Both the position numbers and the translations under genes were made by a program. The notes beneath the pieces were generated by a model. It was given only the letters and a program-made list of their open reading frames with translations. It was not told where the DNA came from and ran no database searches. A stretch of 64,000 nucleotides of DNA from Symbiodinium microadriaticum (taxonomy: Eukaryota > Sar > Dinophyceae > Suessiales > Symbiodiniaceae), in the NCBI GenBank assembly GCA_001939145.1, contig LSRX01000353.1, positions 83,473 to 147,472 on the forward strand, in the 5' to 3' direction. This document shows positions 1 to 9,794 of the stretch, piece after piece; the first letter of the stretch is position 1, and each line of letters begins with the position of its first letter.

Positions 1-2435
1 CTTCGGCTGGCAGCGGTCCGGGCCTCGGCCGACTCCTTCGACCTGGGCGGCCTGGAGTTCCACTCGTCCGTGGCCCGGGGAGGAAACTCATGCCTTGTGC
101 CACGACGCCGGCTCCGACCGACGACGGGCGAGCTAAGCCTCGCTCGACCCGGGGGCGGACCCCTCGAGATGCGGACGCCCGGTGGTTGGAGGGCGGGCGA
201 CAGTTCGCCCCATGGCATTACACGGTGGAGGCTATGCTCCAGGACGCCAAGGGCGTCCTGCACAACCCGCCGCCGGAGGTGAAGGAACTCGGAAACGGCT
301 GGCACTGGGGCGGCTTCTCGGCTCCTGGGCCTTCTCGTCATGGCCACCTGGGCCAAGCCGGTGGCTTCTGGTACATCGCCCGCACCGCCTCCGCGCCAGG
401 GCACCATCCAGTGGCTGTCCCAATTTTGGGCCCGTCGACAGTGGGACCTCGCGCCCCCGCCGCGACCAGAGCCACAGGTCATGGGCGAAGGCTTGGACGA
501 GGAGAGCCACTGGGCGGCCGCAGCCCAGATGCAGCATACGCTGGTCGGCTGGCCGACCCTGGAACCGGCCGTGGAGGTTATTCTGGAGTGGAAGACGCCT
601 CGATGACACTGCCGCCTGGTTGGACTCCCTGCCCGACCACGTGCGGGCCACTTACGTCACCAAGGACAGGCCCCGCCCCTTTCAGGGCCCGGTGCTCGAC
701 CGCCTGCTCCGAGGCGTGGGCTACCCCGCGGCCGACGACCTCCGCCAGGACGTGGACACGGGCTTTGACATGTTGGGGCAGGTTCGCTCGGCGCCTGGGT
801 GGCGGCGTCGCTCCGACGAGCCCGAGGGGCTCGACAGACTTCGGCGGGAAAACCCGACCTATGTGGCGAGGAAAGCCGCCACGCCCCGGGATCAGGAGCA
901 CACCAGGGCGCTTCTCGACGAGTTGGTGGCCGAGACTCGCCTGGGCAGGGTCACGGGCCCTTGCGCGGCCCCCGACCATTGGTCGGTGTCAACCGTCGCC
1001 CTCCCGTCCGTGGCAGACATGGTCCTTCGCCAACCGCCGTCGGGCGATTGCTTCGCGGCCCTCTCCTTCGCCATCTGCCAGGTCGACGAGAACGGCGAGC
1101 TGGCGCCGGTCGGGCCACAACGCCACCCTGCAACGTCCGACGTCCCCACCCACCACTTCCTGGGGGATATCGTTGACCTCGTCCTTCGCGCCTGGGCTGA
1201 GGGGTGGGACCCGGTGGTTTTCGGCCATGACCTCCTCGGCGGCGGGCGTGACGCTCTGGTTCCACTTCGCCATGTGCTTCGGCGCCGCGGCGAGCGTGTG
1301 GAACTTTAACCGCGCAGCGGACGCCGTCCAGATGCTCCTTCTCCTGGTGCTGCTGGGCCACTTCGTCGACGACTTCAACGGCGTGGACTCGGCCGACCTC
1401 GCCGACTCCGCTCACCACGCGGTCGCCGACTTCTTCGCCCTCCTCGGGCTCCAGACGAAGCCCTCTAAGGCGCAGGCCCCGGCCAAACGCCATGTGGTTC
1501 AAGGGGTGGAGCTTTCTATCCGCCCGGAGGGCGTGGAGCTTTCCCCCACGGCCCTGCGGACGCAGAAGATCCTCAGGCAGATCGACAACGCACTGGCTCG
1601 AGACAGCCTCTCTCCTGATGAGGCATCTCGCCTGGCTGGCCGTCTGACGTTCCTCTCCCAGTCTACCTTCGGATCGACTGGGCGGGCGGCCATCAAGCCG
1701 CTGTACTCCACGGCAGCCAACTCCGACGACACCCTCTCGGTCAGACTGCGTGCCGCCCTGGGGGCGCTGAGACGCCTGGTGGCGTCGCATAGGCCACGCC
1801 TGGTCCCCTGGCCGGGGCGGGTCACTGGCCCCTTCCCGGTGCTCTACGCCGACGCGTTCTTCCTGGACGGGGACCTCAGGAAGAAGCCTGGACACCTGGC
1901 GGCCGGAGAGGCCGTGCCAAAAGCGGCCAGGTGGCAGAATGGCTGGGGCTATGTCCTGCTCCTGGACGGCCACGTCTTCTACGACTACGGCGTCATCAGG
2001 CCGGAGCACCTCGCCCCGTTCGCCGCCAGGAAGGCCTTCATCTATGTCCTGGAGATTGTCGCCCAGGTCCTTCCCCTGGTCACCTTCGCGAGGCGCCTGA
2101 GCCCCTTTTGGATCGCCTTTATCGACAACGTCGCAGGGCAGTTCGCCCTGATGAAAGGCTACGGGAAGGACCCCTCGGTCAATGGTATCTTGGCCTCCTT
2201 TTGGGGCCTCGCGTCCGATCGCCAGTGGGCGCCCGATTTCCACCGGGTGCCTTCGGCGTCCAACGTCTCTGACGCCATTTCCCGGGGGGACGACTCACGC
2301 GCCAGGGCCGAAGGGTGGACTCGAGTGGCCACCCCCGTGGACGACATCATGGACGTCCTCGGCAGGGCGGCCTCTGACATCGACTTCGCCTGTCACTCTG
2401 CCCCTGAGCGCCTCTTGGATTTAGCGGTTTGGTAG
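1..2435 (+). pseudogene. Decayed retroelement polyprotein (reverse transcriptase + RNase H), 5' end outside the window
   Basis: The coding-like signal moves between frames: frame 1 near the window edge, frame 3 around 190-310, frame 1 at 340-600, frame 2 at 600-1240, then frame 3 to the stop at 2433-2435. The last segment holds the reverse transcriptase active-site motif FVDDF (about 1362-1376) and an RNase H-like domain. Candidate RNase H acidic residues occur in YADAF (about 1845-1860), VLEIV, FIDN and VSDAISR (near 2270). The order RT then RNase H, with the segment RLAGRLTFLSQSTFG between them, resembles the large RT polyproteins common in dinoflagellate genomes and the DIRS-like RT group. 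At least four frame changes mean it cannot make a full protein unless they are assembly errors. I see no LTR or integrase. The GC content is high, unlike the element that follows. Confidence 0.75.
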
Positions 2436-4417
2436 GTGCCGACGCCGTGTGGGGTGTGGGTGCGCCGGGCGGGCGCAGAAGTGCGCACCCCGGCCCCGGC
2501 ACCGTTTTTGAGGGCGGTGCGCCTGGCCGGGCGCACGATTGCGCTTCGACCAAAAAGGGCGCTACTGCTGCACTTTCGTTCAGCTAATTTTGGCTAACAC
2601 GTTCGTTAGCGACGAGCTTGTATCCGGTGTTCGGGGTGCACAGGTCGGGGCATCTGAATCTGTGACGCCCCGCTCAGGATAATCCAGATCCGCAGTTCGA
2701 GCAGTTTCGGGTTCTCCAGCAAGCGCTACGCCATGTGACTGGCATGGTTCAGACGGAGCTTAAGATTGGGGTTTTAGGAGCCCAGAGCACAGTTCCACAG
2801 TTCCTTGCGGTGAGCCTCACTGGCTGGTTGTGACTTTTCGATTTTGAAGGATGCTGCTCGCTTAACCCCCCAAAGCCTGACAATCTGGCAGTCAGGTGAT
2901 GCACAATCTGGACTTGGTGCCGCTGGATGCTTATACGGAGACGATTGTGCCGCAGGCCAAGCCATTGCATACATCAGTGCTTCGAGCAAAGCTCCTATGG
3001 ATTTGGTATGACTATTTCTCCTGCCCGCAGCTGGAGGCCGCGCTAAGCCAAGGCTCAAACTTTGGTCGAAATGCTTGCGCGGCCTCGAATCTCCAATAAA
3101 GTCCCCTTTTTGATGTTGAGCCGGGACCCTTCCTAGAAGACGTCGTTTTGTTTGTTTCTGGAAGGTAAACACAGCTGCAGCTTGCTACGAGCTATTGACA
3201 GCATCCCTGCCTACGTGGCCGAGTGCTCCTTCTTCTTCGCTCTCTGCCCGATTATCGAGACACAAGACGGGTCCAAGTTGCGGACGGCATCCTCCTGGAG
3301 CCAGCGTCTCTTTGCTGTATCAGAGGATCAAAGCTTCAGGGCTCCCCTGACCTAGACGGGTCAACCGGTCAAGGATCGCAAGCAACACTGCCCTTGAAAG
3401 TCTAAATGAGAAACAACTGATGTGGAGGAAGTAGTGCATGATTGACAAAATAGCAGTTCGGAAGTACCGACAAGGCAGCACCGGTGCAATCGTCGGCTGC
3501 ATCACAATGCGCTAAGTACGGAAGAGTTGTGTGCTGGCGTTCTCGGGAGCTGTGATGCCATGTCTCCCAAAGTCGCTTGAACCCATCCAGGCCTGCATCC
3601 TGAGATCTGTCTTAGCATCATCTTCATCTTGTTGCTACTCTTGTTGCTTCGGCTATCCTCACTTACGATGATTGCTATCAGCCCACCGTCAAAAAGAATC
3701 GCAACACGCAGAGGTGGCTGGTGCCGTCTTGAAAGAGTTTGCCGGGAGCTTTGCCAGGACTCATCTTGGATCATGGTGAAAGGCCCGCCGTCTGAAACAG
3801 TCTTGCCCTTCGGTGTGGCTGTTCTGGGCGTGGAGGGCACCGGGATTGCAAACCTAACAACTCTCTACAGTGAGTCGTGGGGAGTTGGTACTGAAATTTA
3901 TTGAATCTGAAGCTGGTGGGAGGGAGCCCACAGCAGAAGCCATTTCCTCAACTCAAGACTTCGAGGATCTCGACAGCAAAGCAAGCCCGGCCCTGGACCG
4001 CCACAACCAGCATACCAAAGCAGCGACACCGATCCAAATCACAAAGATGTAGGCAGAGCAGCACAAGTGGGAGGCGCGCAGCCACTGCCAATGAAGTCCT
4101 CAAGCAGGCCTCAATCTGAACCTGCAGGCTTAACAGCCCTGTGCATTTCCCAGAAGATCGAAGGACCCACGCAAATGGAGTTGATCGTCTCATCGCCCGC
4201 CATCAGCGGCGGAGCCATCGGGGAAGGTACCTAACATGCTCATAGTAAGTTGATGGTTCCAGATCTCTGTTGCATTTCGGGAGTTTCTGAAACCGATTTG
4301 TGCTCAGTTTGGGGCCCATGTTACACGGGATTCGAAGGTTTTGGAGGTTTGCACTCGAGCAGGCGGCATCATACTGGGCCGCACATTCTCATACTGAGTG
4401 GAACATGTACGTGGATA
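2436..4417. other. Non-coding stretch downstream of the retroelement
   Basis: Directly after the polyprotein stop there is a GC-rich stretch with two similar short blocks built on GTGCGCC/GGGCGC (about 2460-2545) that could fold. This may be the 3' untranslated part of the retroelement. The rest, to about 4417, has only short ORFs with no family resemblance and no convincing exon chain. Confidence 0.4.
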
Positions 4418-4514
4418 GTCGTCGTCGTCGTCGTCGTCTTGGTGGTTGTTGTTGTAGTTGTGGTGGTTGTTGTTGTTGTCGTTGTTGTTGGCAGCTGTTG
4501 CGTCTGCCGCCGCG
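4418..4514. repeat. GTC/GTT microsatellite followed by a dispersed 22-bp motif
   Basis: A run of GTC units (4418-4438) passes into imperfect GTT/GGT units and ends in a 22-base motif at 4493-4514. The reverse complement of that motif is found exactly at 12463-12484, again beside a GTT-type microsatellite. The two copies lie outside the terminal repeats of the 4846-11795 element, in opposite orientation. Confidence 0.7.
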
Positions 4515-4845
4515 GATGGTGGAGCGATTTCAGGGCTGTAATGTGCTAAAACTCGAGTTTCGGCACGTGGCTGTCTAGACAATAAATCTGCACTTTGAAT
4601 TTAGTATCGGTTTTTACGGTGTTTGAAAAAAGCATGTTCGACTTCAGGGCTGTGCCGTGCCAAATCTCGACTGTTCTCACCTGGCAGCTTGGACTTCGAT
4701 GGGTACTCAAACGGTATTTACATTTATCCATGGCTTCTCCGTTTCCGTGTTTTGCTTGCAAGTCGGCTGCTTTCCTTCTTTGGACTTGCTGTGTCTGTGC
4801 TTCTTTTTGCTTCTGTGAAGGGGTGGGGAGGGGGGGGGGTTTGGG

Positions 4846-5127
4846 AAAAAAATAGGGGAAAGGGGGTTCCTAGGGCTAGCCCCATACTCCTTATCTAGGC
4901 CCCTATGTTGTTTTTCAACTTGTCTATCTTGTTCATTATCACTTTTGTTGTAGTCTTTGATGTTATCTTTATGTACTTTTAGGGCTAACTTTTGAACTAT
5001 TCTTTTTATGATGCTTTATTATCATAGGGTTTTGTGTAAGTTTGAACTAGGACCCTACCCCATTATCTTATGGTGGTTTAGGTCATAGGCTTAGGTGTAG
5101 GTTTCTTTACCTTATTCTGTTTATGTC
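4846..5127 (+). repeat. Left terminal inverted repeat of the Polinton-like element
   Basis: Read left to right it starts AAAAAAATAGGGGAAAGGGG, continues through TTCCTAGGGCTAGCCCCATA and ends near TTATGTC. The reverse complement of 11498-11795 gives the same text with scattered substitutions and a few indels, one being a short insertion in the right copy near 11620-11632. Similarity stops at 5127. It contains no ORF. Confidence 0.92.
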
Positions 5128-5264
5128 GGGGGTTTAGGTGTTGACGCTTGTGATGGTTTCAATCAGTCTGCCATGTATTGAAACATCAAAAGCATTCTTG
5201 ATTTCTGAAGCCTTTCATTTCATCAAGCATCATTTCCCATTCTTCATCGCGACCACTGTAAGCC

Positions 5265-6000
5265 ATGTCTTCAAAGGGAGGCTATGCTGTTGATCGTGAG
5301 ATTGCCGAAGCTCTTCAAGCCGAAGAGAATGAGGAGGTCGTCCTGAGTGAGAGCGATGAGAGCACAGAGAACCCCTACGAAGACCTTCCTGAGGAGTTCA
5401 TTGAAGAGATTAACATGATGACAGACATTGCTACGCTCAAGGGGACGATGTTCATGCTCGGCTTGAAGTATGAGTTTGTCAAAGAGAAGATTGACAACAT
5501 GTGCGGTGTCAAGAAGACCATCAAGCCTGAGAGTATCGCCGTCAAGATTTACATCAACAACGAGGAGTTCTCCGTGAAGCTCTCACCATCGGATACATTC
5601 AAAGATTTACGAACGAAGCTATGGGCAGCTCACGAGAGACGTGCGCAATATGGGCTTCATCAAGACCACCATCGTCCAAGACCCCCTGCTTGACTTCACA
5701 GTTGAGGGCAAGGGCTCACTCTACAAACATGCCAGACAGGGTATGTTCAAATGGAGCTTTGAGGACAACGCGGTCATCACAAATCGGGAGATGGATGAGA
5801 ATGAGAGAAAGTCTCGCAAGGCTGTCAAGAACAGTGCCAAGTCAAAAGCGATGCCGAAGAAGGGCAACGACGACAAGAAGGGCGACAAGAAGGACAACAA
5901 GAAGGGCGACGTTGCAACCAGCTCAGGCGACCAGAAGAAGGACAACAAGAAGGGCGACACCACCGACGAGAAGAAGGACAACAAGAAGGGCAACAAGTAA
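5265..6000 (+). pseudogene. Ubiquitin-like-fold protein with lysine-rich tail, split by a +1 frame change
   Basis: The ATG at 5265 opens a frame with an acidic N-terminus (LQAEENEEVVLSES), a helical middle and a segment that resembles a ubiquitin-like beta-grasp: VKIYINNEEFSVKL followed by SPSDTFKDLR, which parallels the beta-hairpin and the EPSDTIENVK stretch of ubiquitin. After TKL near 5620 this frame becomes unnatural. Skipping one base joins it to a second open frame (YGQLTRDVRNMGF, from about 5621) that runs to a stop at 5998-6000. The second part ends in repeated KKGD/KKDN units, a very basic tail. The joined product would be about 245 residues. The frame change could be a mutation, a sequencing error or programmed frameshifting. 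I do not recognise the protein; the ubiquitin-like call is by eye. Its base composition is more balanced than that of the AT-rich genes in the right half of the element. Confidence 0.5.
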
Positions 6001-6027
6001 AGTCGCTTAGTGTAGAAGCCGTTTCCT

Positions 6028-6097
6028 AAAGCTGTGTGGCGAGTAGGAAAGCGCAAACAGCCTTTTTTCCAAAAGCTGTGTGGCGAGTAGGAAAGCG
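6028..6097. repeat. 26-bp direct repeat, two copies
   Basis: The 26-base unit beginning AAAGCTGTGTGGCGAGTAGG occurs at 6028-6053 and again at 6072-6097, separated by 18 bases. It lies just downstream of the stop at 6000 and upstream of the next broken gene. Confidence 0.85.
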
Positions 6098-6278
6098 TGA
6101 GCTGAGGAAAGCAGGAACTGAGGAACGCATGAGCGAAAAACTACAGGTGCTGAGACGGTCAGTTTCAACTTGAAGCTTTGAGACTTGTTGAGCGAGCTTG
6201 ACCTTTTCATATTCATAGCCATTTCTGTTTAAAGCTTTGTAGCCCTTTTGTTGTTGTAATCGCTCGTTGTTTCTTGCG

Positions 6279-6857
6279 ATGTCTTCTGTCCAGAAGCACT
6301 ACTTGAAGCGTGGCGATGCTGTGAGGAAGTTGGCATCAAAAGCGAAGAAGACCATCAAAGACCGCTACCTCACCGAAGGTTGCAACGCAAAAGAAACCAT
6401 GCCTGAGCAGTTGAAAATGCTTGTGTCTCCGATGACGATAAGATGAAGGATGTGAAGCAGAAGATGGACTTGAAGCAGTTTGTCATTACTGATTGCCTCC
6501 GTTCTCTACCAGAAGAACGCCTACATGCTCTTCAATAAATTTTCTCCAAAAAACCCACCGTCTACTCCGAGCAGAAATTGGTACAAATGGCGTATCTTGT
6601 TCTACCTGACCTACACAAGCTGGACGCATCTGAATTCCTTGAGGTTTTCAATTGTAAATACTTTCATTGATGCTTGCAGTGAAGAACTCAGCATAAACAA
6701 GGGGTCAGAGCTTGTATTTGCTAATGAAAAGCTCAACAAAGCTCTTGATAAAGAGCCATCTTTTCGGGATGGCTTGCGTAGAATGTCAGACCAGAACACA
6801 GAAGATGCTGTTTCTGTCTCAAGTGAAGATACTTCAGCGCGCTGTTGTATCATGTGA
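6279..6857 (+). pseudogene. Unknown element gene broken by several frameshifts
   Basis: The ATG at 6279 gives MSSVQKHYLKRGDAVRKLAS and stops after about 54 codons. The coding signal continues in a second frame (KMKDVKQKMDLKQFVITDCL, about 6425-6535), a third (VYSEQKLVQMAYLVLPDLHK, about 6560-6665) and then the frame ending ASFRDGLRRMS-like text before the stop at 6855-6857. The pieces together look like one protein of about 190 residues. I recognise no family. The start resembles that of the 5265 gene (both begin MSS), and composition is similar, so the two may be paralogues or neighbours of the same origin. Confidence 0.55.
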
Positions 6858-7316
6858 AGGGCTACAGTCTCAGATTTAACGGCCGGCAGTCTCATAATCC
6901 ACGGCTCAAGCACTTTCAGTCTCCATCTCAAGGGCTCACAGACTTTAGTCTCAAATCTGCCGACTGTCAATCTCAAATATACCGGCTCACCTAAGTGAGC
7001 TTTTCGGTGTTCAATTTTGTTGATGAGTGCTAAGCACGTACATCCACCATCTACAAGAAGTTAGATGTGTCGCGTGAATTCTTAGAGAAAACACTGCTGT
7101 TCGTTGTCCTGCATGCTCTTGAAGCTCATCCTAAAACCCTAAAGCCCTAAATCATAAGATGAAAGAAAAGAATATTTATAAAATTATTGTCCACCTTAAG
7201 AATAGTGGCATTTCCCACACAAAATACACCCTAAATCTCAAAAATAATAAATATTATAATACCCGAAAACGTAAATACAAAAATCCCCTACTCGTCCTAT
7301 GGACTTTAGAAACCCT

Positions 7317-7390
7317 TATTAACCCTAATACCGAAAACCCTAATACCTAAAACCCTAATACCTAAAACCCTCAAGCCTTAAACCCTAAAA
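7317..7390. repeat. Telomere-like AAACCCTAA tract
   Basis: Irregular units of AACCCTAATACC and AAAACCCTAA alternate across this stretch. This is the C-rich strand of a TTTAGGG-type telomere repeat with many variant units. Confidence 0.65.
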
Positions 7391-7940
7391 CGCCAGGTCT
7401 CGCACTTCCTATCATTGAGACGCTATGCGTCTCAAAGTGTCGGAGCCCGTCGGCTTTTCCTGTCATTGAGACAGCTTTTACATGTGTGTGCGTGTGTGCG
7501 TGTTCAGGGTTTTTCAGGGTTTTTTCAGGGTTGTTGTGGTTTAGGCGTTCAGGGTTGTTGTGGCTTGGCTTAGTTAGGGACGAGTTTTAAAAAAAGGAGC
7601 GCCCCCCATGGACAATAAACCTGCCAAGTCTCCTGCAAGAACTTGCGTCCCAAAATTTCAATATTTTGGGACGCAAGCGCGTGTGTTGACATGAAGCAGC
7701 TGTCATACTTCGAAGTACCGAATCCCTTGCGCCTGCCACTCAAATCGTGATTCGCTTCTTGCTATTCACACCCTCTGTTCAATGAAGTCTGGGCGCTGGA
7801 TCGGCGTGGCGCGAATTATTAAGGCCCCTATATCAGTCATAGCCACTTCAAGACCAACCGCCCCTCAATCTAAAAATCTTCCCTATAGACCCTAAACCCA
7901 CCCGATACAGGGCCTAGACCCTCTTCCAAGAAAATTACAC

Positions 7941-7978
7941 CTAAACCCTAAACCCTGAACCCTAAACCCTAACCCTAA
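7941..7978. repeat. Telomere-like CCCTAAA tract
   Basis: Five nearly regular CCCTAAA/CCCTAA units are seen, one variant with CCCTGAA. It lies just before the undetermined base at 8028. Confidence 0.75.
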
Positions 7979-8027
7979 GAATTACAAAAAAGCGCTCCCA
8001 GCAGCCGGCGAGGCTGACGGGCACGGC

Positions 8028-8028
8028 N
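8028..8028. other. Undetermined base (N), possible assembly join
   Basis: This is the only N in the window. It sits in a short GC-rich patch (7991-8031) directly before a long, very AT-rich coding region, where composition changes sharply. Confidence 0.9.
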
Positions 8029-8031
8029 CGA

Positions 8032-8514
8032 GTGTTAAAAAAACCATTAACAGATGAATATAAACTGTATAATAACGAATTCTACAATGAGATTAAATTA
8101 TTGTACGATAACTCATTTAAAATTGATGAAAAAGTAAGAGAGTTTTACAGCAAACAACGAAACAAAATAACAAATGATTATGATAAAAATGTAGATGAAG
8201 AGAATAATACAAAGAGAAAGTTTGTTAATCATCTTAAAAGACAATTACATAAAGTTGAAACTGTAATTTATATAATTCCAACATATATAGATACAAGGGA
8301 AGCATCAAATAAATTAAAGATTCAATTGTATTCAAGCGACACTAATAAATGGATTAATATACGAATAGCAAAAGTACATTTTGAAGATAATTATTCATTT
8401 GAAAGGTTTATGGATGCTAGATATCCTTATTTACCCTCAGTAGAATATAAGAAACAAAGACGAGTAATAGAGGACAAAGATTATGCCCAGCCCAGCCCAG
8501 CGCCCCCTACTTAA
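8032..8514 (+). CDS. Unknown AT-rich element protein, start uncertain
   Basis: An open frame of about 160 codons whose first usable codon is GTG; the frame is also open upstream through the N at 8028, so the true start is not known and the gene may be 5'-truncated. The product is Lys/Asn/Glu/Tyr-rich with helical character in the first half (NEFYNEIKLLYDNSFKIDEK) and a more globular second half (TVIYIIPTYIDTREASNKLK). The last residues (AQPSPAPPT) are read from an abrupt GC-rich insert beginning at 8484, so the natural C-terminus has probably been replaced. No family recognised. Confidence 0.55.
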   Translation: MLKKPLTDEYKLYNNEFYNEIKLLYDNSFKIDEKVREFYSKQRNKITNDYDKNVDEENNTKRKFVNHLKRQLHKVETVIYIIPTYIDTREASNKLKIQLYSSDTNKWINIRIAKVHFEDNYSFERFMDARYPYLPSVEYKKQRRVIEDKDYAQPSPAPPT

Positions 8515-8560
8515 AGGGAAGGCCCCTTAAAGGGTATGGAGAGCCCCAGCCCCACTAGGG
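8484..8560. other. GC-rich insert with CCCCTTAAAGGG palindromes inside AT-rich DNA
   Basis: About 75 bases of GC-rich sequence interrupt DNA that is otherwise around 70% A+T by eye. It contains CCCAG repeats, then CTACTTAAAGGGAAGG and CCCCTTAAAGGG, which can pair. It overlaps the end of the 8032 ORF and could be a small insertion or a hairpin terminator-like element. Confidence 0.5.
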
Positions 8561-8601
8561 AAATAAAAAACTACTTAAAAGAAAGCCTATACTATAGTAA
8601 T

Positions 8602-9355
8602 ATGGATATTAATAGGCAAACATCTGTAATGAAATATGTTTTAAACAGTGATGTAGGAAAAATGAAAACAAAGTTGATTTTAATGCGTTTGATTTAGATA
8701 CTTATGATAGAAAAACAATATTACTTAACAATGACCCGAACAAAGGAACACAAACGGATTTATTTGATGAAACACCAAGCATAACACAAAGTGAAAGTAT
8801 GAGGTGCCAGAAGAAGAAGTTAAACAGAGACTAACAGATGAAAGCGAAGAAAGTATAAAGGGCAGTGATAAACAACCAGAAAGGGAAAGAGAAAGAACTC
8901 AAAATAAATCAGTGATTAGAAGAATTTACGAAGCTATGTTTAGAGAAGATGAATTTAAAGAAGAAACAGAAGAAATGCGTAACAGGAGGCATCAAAATGA
9001 TGAAGAACAGGAAGAGAACGAACCACCTGTAGAGAAAGAACAAACTCAAGAGAGCGATGACAGTTTACCTATGAATGTTAAGAAAAATTATGAGCCATCT
9101 TCAGATAGCCCAAGTTCTAGAAGAAGTTCAAGCAGAAGTGTTTTAATGCCAGTTGAAGAAGAGGCATTAAGTGAATATATTAATTCCTCACCTCCTATAT
9201 CAGTTCAAAGCTCAGTTCCTAGTAACAGAACAATTGAATATGTTGATGAGGGATCACCACCGCAAAGTGTTGTTAGTTCTCGCAGAAGTCAAGAAACCAT
9301 AGAATACATAAGAAGCAGAAGCTCCAGAGGAAGCGCTAGGTCAATAAGTATTTAA
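8602..9355 (+). pseudogene. Acidic/Ser-Arg-rich element protein with two frame changes
   Basis: The ATG at 8602 starts MDINRQTSVMKYVLNSDVGK and soon hits a stop. The signal continues one frame over (KVDFNAFDLDTYDRKTILLN to about 8795) and then in the frame that is open to 9355. The long last part is highly charged and low in complexity: acidic with many Glu, then serine-rich with SSRRSSSRS. A joined product would be about 250 residues. Likely disordered; no family recognised. Breaks lie near 8660 (A run) and 8795-8805, so homopolymer sequencing errors are possible. Confidence 0.5.
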
Positions 9356-9430
9356 TGGTTCTAAAAAGCTACTTAACGAAAAACTAACATTAATATATAA
9401 GATAGTTATGACGTGTCTAGTAACGGATAG

Positions 9431-9781
9431 CGGAGAAAAAAAGACATTGATGATGACTTATTTGAGGTCTTATGGAACTTTAAAGATGAACCAGAAGAAG
9501 AAAACAAAGAAGACAAACGAAGGCGAAATAAAAACATATCAAATGATAAGCATAACAAGCTTAACACAGAGCGAGGATACTTTAGAGAGTATTATAAAAG
9601 CCATGACCGATGTTATGAGTATTGGAGATGTGGCAAAATGATAAGTAGCAGAACTAATAAAGCAAAACATCAGAAAACAAAGAGCTGTACAAAACATTAT
9701 GAAGATAAGTTAGAAAAAGAACTGATGGATAAAAATAGTAAACAAAATTTTATAGTGGAATTGATATTATGTATTTTCTAA
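9431..9781 (+). CDS. Small zinc-finger-like element protein (no clear start codon)
   Basis: The frame is open for 116 codons after a stop at 9428-9430 and ends at 9779-9781, just before the integrase start. No ATG is placed early, so either it begins upstream beyond a frame break or it is a remnant. The N-terminal half is acidic and basic in turns (RRKKDIDDDLFEV). The second half has RCGKMISSRTNKAKHQKTKS followed by CTKHYEDK. A Cys-Gly-Lys, then spaced His, Cys and His in a basic background looks like a C2H2/C2HC-type zinc finger. A different frame in the same place is also open (9408-9641), but its composition is less protein-like. Confidence 0.5.
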   Translation, partial: RRKKDIDDDLFEVLWNFKDEPEEENKEDKRRRNKNISNDKHNKLNTERGYFREYYKSHDRCYEYWRCGKMISSRTNKAKHQKTKSCTKHYEDKLEKELMDKNSKQNFIVELILCIF

Positions 9782-9794
9782 ATAATATTAATTG

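Larger units (their letters stand above)
6858..8031. other. Non-coding centre of the element with degenerate and telomere-like repeats
   Basis: 6865-6990 holds degenerate short repeats around CAGTCTCA and CGGCTCA. From 7130 on the text is rich in AACCCTAA-type units (denser at 7317-7390 and 7941-7978). TG-rich runs with TTCAGGGTT lie at about 7480-7560. A near-palindromic pair of CCCAAAATTTCAATATTTTG character is at about 7650-7675. No gene is seen. Confidence 0.6.

Noticed and set aside
951-2243. 430-codon ORF on the minus strand opposite the RT polyprotein
   Set aside because: It mirrors GC-rich codons of the polyprotein. The plus-strand frame has RT and RNase H motifs; the minus frame is Arg/Gly/Glu-rich without motifs.
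4250-4582. ORFs with poly-Val, poly-Asn or poly-Arg on both strands
   Set aside because: They are translations of the GTC/GTT microsatellite and carry no other protein signal.
7130-7980. Chromosome end or true telomere
   Set aside because: Units are few and irregular, and unique sequence continues on both sides, so these are interstitial telomere-like tracts.
9408-9641. 77-codon ORF starting at an ATG in the element
   Set aside because: It overlaps a longer frame (9431-9781) with a better amino acid pattern and a Cys/His array; this one looks like a shadow.
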